From contig JAZKJV010005535.1 in assembly GCA_037367405.1 (NCBI GenBank), forward strand, positions 186,001-250,000: a stretch of 64,000 nt of DNA, written 5' to 3'. The notes beneath the pieces are model-generated. The model saw only the letters and a list, made by a program, of their open reading frames with translations, did no database searches and had not been told where the DNA came from. The stretch comes from Ottelia alismoides. Its lineage: Eukaryota; Streptophyta; Magnoliopsida; Alismatales; Hydrocharitaceae. A program made the translations under genes and the position numbers. How positions within the stretch are numbered: the stretch's first letter is position 1; the number at the start of each line of letters is the position of its first letter. This document shows positions 58,463 through 64,000 of this stretch, piece after piece.

Positions 58463-61396
58463 TGATGAACCGCTAAATTCATGCATTAATTTGGATCTAT
58501 TGTAGCACGAGAACTTAGTGTGTCATATAGAACCAAATGAATTATCTCTGCAAGGAGGATTTGGCTTGAATTTTGTAACCTGGGAAGTCCAGTGTTGAAC
58601 ACAAGGATGTGAGCAATTTAGTAATGAAATTTTAATGTCAAATATTTTAGGTAGCAATTCTTAAGCTAATTCTATTGAACAAATGCACAAATCACAATAA
58701 TGCAGATTTTTAACACATTTTTTATGCACTTAAATTATAAGAAGACAATAATGCATAAACACAATTAAAGTAAATAAACAACAAAAACTTGTATTAATCA
58801 CAAATTAAACCTCCTGAATTTATTTTGATTTTTATTAAGGCACGAAGGCAAACCAACAATGATTCAGTCCTAAGCAATTTTAAAATCAATTCAACATAAT
58901 TCTAACTTTTAATTTCAATGTGATGCTTAGTAGTTTCAACAAGCAATTAAATCATTTAATACTTAATGGTAATTATTAAAAGTGACTAACAATTAATCAT
59001 TAAGAATCAATATGACTAATAGGTCTAATTGCTTACAAAAAGGTACATTTTCAATTTGATTTAATGGTCTAAATAAGAAATTAGAAGAGGAAATAATTTG
59101 TGCATGAATTTTAAATCAATATTAACAATAAAGCACACCAAAAGATAATTCATCAAATTAGCTTTCAAACGAGACTAAAATCACTTCATTTGGATAAATG
59201 GATAAAAAGATATTCAATATTCAATCCATGGGTATTTTTGTCAGAAAAAACTACAAGTTTTATTACAAAATAGGACAAAATAGTACTGAAATGCAAATAC
59301 AAAAATTACAAGGGTTAATATGCAATTTACGCAAGGCGGGAGGACTTGTACATAATTATGAAAAAGTCATGGGTCGGTGCTATAAATTACCCAGTCATGT
59401 GCACACTGCATGTTACCTAAGACTGGCTCGGGACACGTGGCTTCCTCTGCTGCTTCGCACGAGGCTCGTACACAAGATCGGATAGCGAGCTTCAGGGTTG
59501 AACCACCGCATCAGTGTGTCGATGTGGTCCAATTATGGACCATCAGTTGACACCCAGATTAGACAAATCGATGGTGACTATACGTCATTTGTTGTTCGAT
59601 TCTGCCGCATTTAGCGATGCCCGGGCTGTGCTCTGGTGGAGTTGCCTTAGCTCCTCCGTGCTCCTTAGCCTCTGATTATGGTCGGTTGACCTTTCTGCAA
59701 GCTCTGCGAAGACAGTCGATGGATAAAGATGATGAGAGACACCGTGGATTGCTCTATCGATGAAGCGTAGCTGTCGAGGAAAATGGAGACCGGAGCTCGG
59801 TATCGAATTCCTACCATTGAAGCGCTAAGTCTTGCAACATTAGTGCAAAACACATACAAGGCCCTTGTGAATGTTCTAAAATGGATGAGAGATGGAATGG
59901 ATGGATTAGACGACATGAAAGAGTTCATCCCTTGTTAGGTCTAGGTCGAAGAACTTCCTGGAGTGGATCGATGTGGGAACGAAGATGGAGAAGTGATCAG
60001 ATTGACTAGAAGTAGACGTGTGGGTGATGTATATGTCACGATGAATCCCAAAGTTTCAAATCAGAACTTAAAGCAAGAACTCAGATGAGATAAAAGGGTG
60101 AAAACGACATAAAAGAAGTTGAAGAAAATTACCTGGAAAAATGGAGGGCTGAATCAATGGAGGTTTTTGGGTGATATTGCAGGCTTGGAGTGGAACATAT
60201 AAGCTCCGGGTCCTCGCTCGAAGATCTGGGTCTATATCTGAGCTTGCTCATCTTTAAAAGCAGCTGAAACACGATAGACTTGGCCGAGGATCTTGTCGGA
60301 GGTATATAGATGTCTTTATACTCAATCCTTTCCTCGTTGTTGTCACTTGAGGTTGGAGAGACTAGGTTGCAACTCCAACAATGGCGGATGACCGTTTCTG
60401 ATGGGCGGAGGCATGGTTATGAGGTGGAGGTGGTTTTGCAATTAGAGACAAAGGTGGTACTTTCGACAACCACCACTGGTCAAGAGAGAGAGAGATGGAC
60501 TTGAAGGCTAGGTGATGAAGAGGGATGAAAGGCGATCAAGTAGGTGGCGGTGTCGAATTAAAATAATGTAGGTGGAAGTTGGCAAAAATCAGAAAAGTTA
60601 GTCAGTTGGCGACTCACGTCACTTCGAGGGAGTGGAGTCGAGAGGTTGATGATGGCTATGGACCATTGGATTTTAATCTGATGGAACAAATTTAGGTGCA
60701 AGAGATCGACTGAGATGCGCCCGATGGATACAATCAGACGGTGTAGATTCAAGCGTTAACGGACGATAGAGATGGAGTTGAGAAGATGATCGGATGGCGA
60801 TCAAGAGTTGATGGCATGGAAGATGATACCCATCAAGTCATAGGAGATTTGACGGCTCAGAATGGAGCGGGTGGCAGAATAATAACGAGCGATGTGGGTG
60901 GAACAGAAGGCGCAACGTGGCCCAATCAGAATTGAAGAAAATAAATCAATTATAGTAAAGCAAAAAAGAATTAGTTAGAGGGAGGATTGGAAAAAGCGAT
61001 GAACATGAAAGTTGTAGATCTCAATGAGATCTACAACTTTGATGTAGAAGTCAAAGAGATCAGAGGTCATTTGTACATAGATAAAAATTAAATACTAATT
61101 AAAATAATTTAAAACAGTTTCTTTCATTTTCCTATTATTATTATTGTATTTTTTATAATATTTTATGTTAATTTATTTATATGCAATATTATTCTAATTT
61201 TTATTTGATTTTAAAGACGAATAAAAACATAAAATATTAGCACAATAATAATATTATTTAATATATATTAATTAGTGCCAATTATATACAACACAATAAT
61301 TAGTAATTAGTGTTAATTAGTCGATTAATCTTGTGATTTAACTTAAAAAAGAGAGATAATATTGGTGCTTAATGATGATAAATACTAGATTTATCA
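58463..61396 (-). mobile_element. 3' LTR of element E
   Basis: Begins TGATGAACCG and ends TAGATTTATCA (2.9 kb). In sense it starts TGATAAAT-CTAGT-ATTTATCA, the family tip hairpin. It contains a perfect palindrome at about 61008-61040 (AAAGTTGTAGATCT with its complement). It is followed in sense order by the polypurine tract of the same element. Its 5' LTR lies outside the window, so the target duplication (expected GGGTC) cannot be tested. Confidence 0.7.
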
Positions 61397-61440
61397 CCTT
61401 ATATACTTAAGATAAACTCGTCCTTGAGCTAATAAATAAA
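61397..61440 (-). promoter_or_regulatory. Polypurine tract of element E, decayed
   Basis: In sense AGCTCAAGGACGAGTTTATC, then TTAAGTATATAAGG before the LTR start. It corresponds to the GGAC-loop hairpin and AAGTATAGGGGG of element B, with the G run eroded. Confidence 0.6.
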
Positions 61441-63350
61441 GAATTTGTTAGGGAGTTAGTTTAATTAGTTAGATCACTGACAAGTGCAAGTGAATATTCA
61501 AGGCTTGATTTAACCTAGACCACTAGGTTTTAGGAACCCTAAAACTCTAAGTTGATCCAAGTATTAAACAAAAGGGATTCAACTCCTTTGATTGTTAGAC
61601 TCTCAATGTATACATATATAAGAAGTATGACTTAGTGTAGACTGTGACCATGAGAGTAGAGTCAATATATCACCAAGAATTCCAATCTCAGAAGCTTTCC
61701 CAAGGACTCAATCCTCAACTCTAGGTAATAAATCTAGTCTTGCCTCACTCCACCGTCTATTTAGTTTGTCAGACTTCAATGGTTTAGAAGGGAGGCTAGA
61801 TTATGGTGGATGTAGGACTGTGTACTTATTTTCTCTTCCTCTCATTGGAACATGGTTTTCTCAAGTGCCAATACTCAACACATTTTTGATTTTGATTTTG
61901 ATTTTGCCAATCAGTGTGTCCATCAAAAAGAAATTTAAGTCATCTGTACTCATTTTCCTGGAAGTGCACCAGGGTGCGTTTTTTGAAGGTATCTAATATA
62001 GCTGCACCCAAACTTGTAGCGCTAACAATGCAGAGCCCTTTTTGTGGTAGTATCCCGATTCATAAAAGCCTAATGATTTGGTCCAAGTGGACACTTAAAG
62101 ATTGGGAGCACACACCTTGAATATAATAGCTCATATGATGTAACTTTGTAATGCGATGAGCTTTTTTTTTTTCACTTTTCATTCATTGTTTTGAGGGAAC
62201 TTCCCTTTTTTTGGCTAGCTCTACTGCTTTTACCAAAGATTGGCGCAAACTGCTCAACTTATTAATTCATTGTCATCACACCCTGACACTTTAGGTCAAA
62301 GTCAAGAGATAGCATGAGAACATGTCCCATACTGGCTAAGATGCTGACACTCAGGTTTCATGTAGCCATCATTAATCTTATCCCATCCTCGAGCATCATA
62401 TAGATCAAGTCCAAACTCTAGCTTCCAATCCCCGTCTCCTTAGTGATACCTTGATTCATCTCAATCATGAATGCAATCGTGCATGTGAGTGATAGTCAAA
62501 TTCATTTAAGGGAGATTAAGCATGAAATATATCATGCATATCTTCAAACTATGAAGTGTGAATTTTTAAGTCCAAGGCCCTAATGATTAATACAAGATAA
62601 CTCTAAGTCTATGGACTCCTTAAATCGAGTGTTAGAGATCATCTCAAGCCTTGAGTGCAAAGTGAAAGTGTTAGTGAAAGGCACCAATTAATAAGTTAAT
62701 CTTTTTGTGATTTTTATTTTTACATTTTTTTATTGATTTTTAATATAGTTAATTAATTAGACTCATTTACACCCTTAGATTTGAAAAAGAAATTTGAAAA
62801 CATTTTGCAAACAATGTCACATAGATATAGGTTTTCAAAACACTTTACAAATGATTTTTGAAACATGTCAAGTTGTATTTTTGCAAACCATGTAAAACTC
62901 TTGAAAACCAAGTTAAATATGTATATAATTTTCAAAAATCATTTTCAAAACATTTTGTACAAAATCAGTTTCCAAAAGTGCAATGCGATACCCAAAACCC
63001 CAATAGTTTGAAAATTTTAAAAATACGAGATATGGCTAAATTATATATGTAATATATGCGGTAGACCCCCCTATACTTAGATTTTGCTATGTCCTCATAG
63101 CACAAGCTGATATGAAGCCATAGCTCAACTAAGCATAGAAGAAATATACACGAACTGAGTCCAGAATCACAGGTGCATAAAGAGTAAAAAGAATTTGTTA
63201 GAGGAAGATAAGGAGGATCCCCTTATACTTAAGCTGAGAAATAACTTAAATGTAATGATGTGAATTTAAAACTAGGTGACTCGAAGGGAATAATCAGAAC
63301 AACATTGGATCCCCCTTATACTTAGGCTGAAAATAAGCCTAAGTATAAAG
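61441..63350 (-). mobile_element. 3' internal region of element E with hairpin array
   Basis: Non-coding. 62780-62990 is the TTTTCAAA-type repeat also found in element A. 63064-63345 is the hairpin zone: CCCCCCTATACTTAG with a CTATGTCCTCATAGC segment (as in A near 34850 and B near 49040), and a perfect stem TTATACTTAGGCT 63316-63328 with AGCCTAAGTATAA 63336-63348. A short TTTTGA triplication lies near 61891. No coding frame of note. Confidence 0.7.
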
Positions 63351-64000
63351 AATAGGAAGCTAAGAGAAGAAGGAACCGGTGTTAACTGAATCTCTAGATG
63401 ACGAATCTCAGAAGATGATAATAGAGCCTAGGGTTTCAGAAGGTTGAAGAATCAAACAAGATCAAACAAACCCGATTATTTCACCAACACACAGTGAAGA
63501 CCATACATATGTAATTATCTCGTCTCTTTTATTGGTGATAATACAAAATTTACGTTTATTATGGGCAAGCTGACTTAGGGTTTGGGCTCTATCATATGGA
63601 TACATCCTGAACTCTCAACCAACACATATATACTTGTAAATAATGCGGGGTATTCTCTCCTAAAACAAGGTAAATTTTAGCTCCATTTTAATTACATCAA
63701 TCTTACATTAATAGTCCCATTTTTAGAAATTAGGTTATCATTAAATCTATGAACACGTAAGTCATAGTCTACCATCCAGTCCCTTTTCCATATTATCCTA
63801 AGTGACAAATCATGAAAAGGAAAAAAAAATCATGCAGACGTAAAATCATGATGTCATGCTCAAGAGAAGTAATTACAGTGGCTCCAGCTCTCTTCATGCA
63901 ATGACAAACTGCACCTAATCATAAGTTCTATTAGTGGGAAGAGACTCAATTTATTATCCTATACTATTATTCAAGCACAAAAAGTTAAAAATAAGGAATC
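63351..64000. other. No feature recognised
   Basis: After the hairpin zone I expected the acidic and protease coding parts of element E but do not see them. Either E is rearranged here or another insertion starts. No reading frame is convincing. Confidence 0.4.

Overview
The window is repeat-dominated nuclear DNA of a flowering plant. The signs are an intron-containing GATL glycosyltransferase gene, Ty1/copia and Ty3/gypsy retrotransposons, plant L1-type LINEs and an inserted piece of plant mitochondrial DNA. A large-genome monocot is my guess, but nothing in the sequence proves it. I can support only one ordinary host gene. Almost everything else is mobile-element sequence, much of it nested and broken.

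Layout, left half. 1-1309 is the 3' end of a decayed Ty1/copia element. About 1330-9060 is a plus-strand LINE remnant. A second, minus-strand LINE (4358-8904) was inserted into it with a 12-bp target duplication, two codons before its ORF2 stop. A third LINE (about 9061-12960, minus) follows. 14521-15190 is another broken copia fragment. 17273-19600 (minus) is a GATL-type galacturonosyltransferase-like gene whose two exons are split by a 1.29-kb GT-AG intron holding a small Mutator-like MITE. 20826-24936 is a solo LTR with a perfect GGACT duplication. About 25618-27423 is the 3' end of an older retroelement (C).

Layout, right half. Most of it belongs to one family of large-LTR, apparently non-autonomous Ty3/gypsy elements. 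Element A (minus, 27429-55580, target duplication ATGCT) has LTRs of about 3.7 kb. Its left LTR contains a 1.7-kb mitochondrial insertion with part of nad5. Its right LTR contains the young element B (plus, 41150-53875, target duplication GGCGC), which has 3.5-kb LTRs I estimate at about 99.5% identical by eye. Two further family LTRs lie at about 56090-58462 (F) and 58463-61396 (E). E carries family 3' internal sequence up to about 63350.

How the family works. A and B have a tRNA-Asp-type primer binding site, a Pro-rich Gag-like region, a retropepsin-like domain and a conserved basic C-terminus. I see no reverse transcriptase, RNase H or integrase in either, so they would need enzymes from another element. 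The most unusual feature is an array of near-perfect hairpins after the coding region. Each 3' arm repeats the polypurine-tract-like sequence AAGTATAGGGGG, and the stems show compensating base changes within and between elements. A hairpin at the LTR tip and a GGAC-loop hairpin before the terminal polypurine tract are also conserved.
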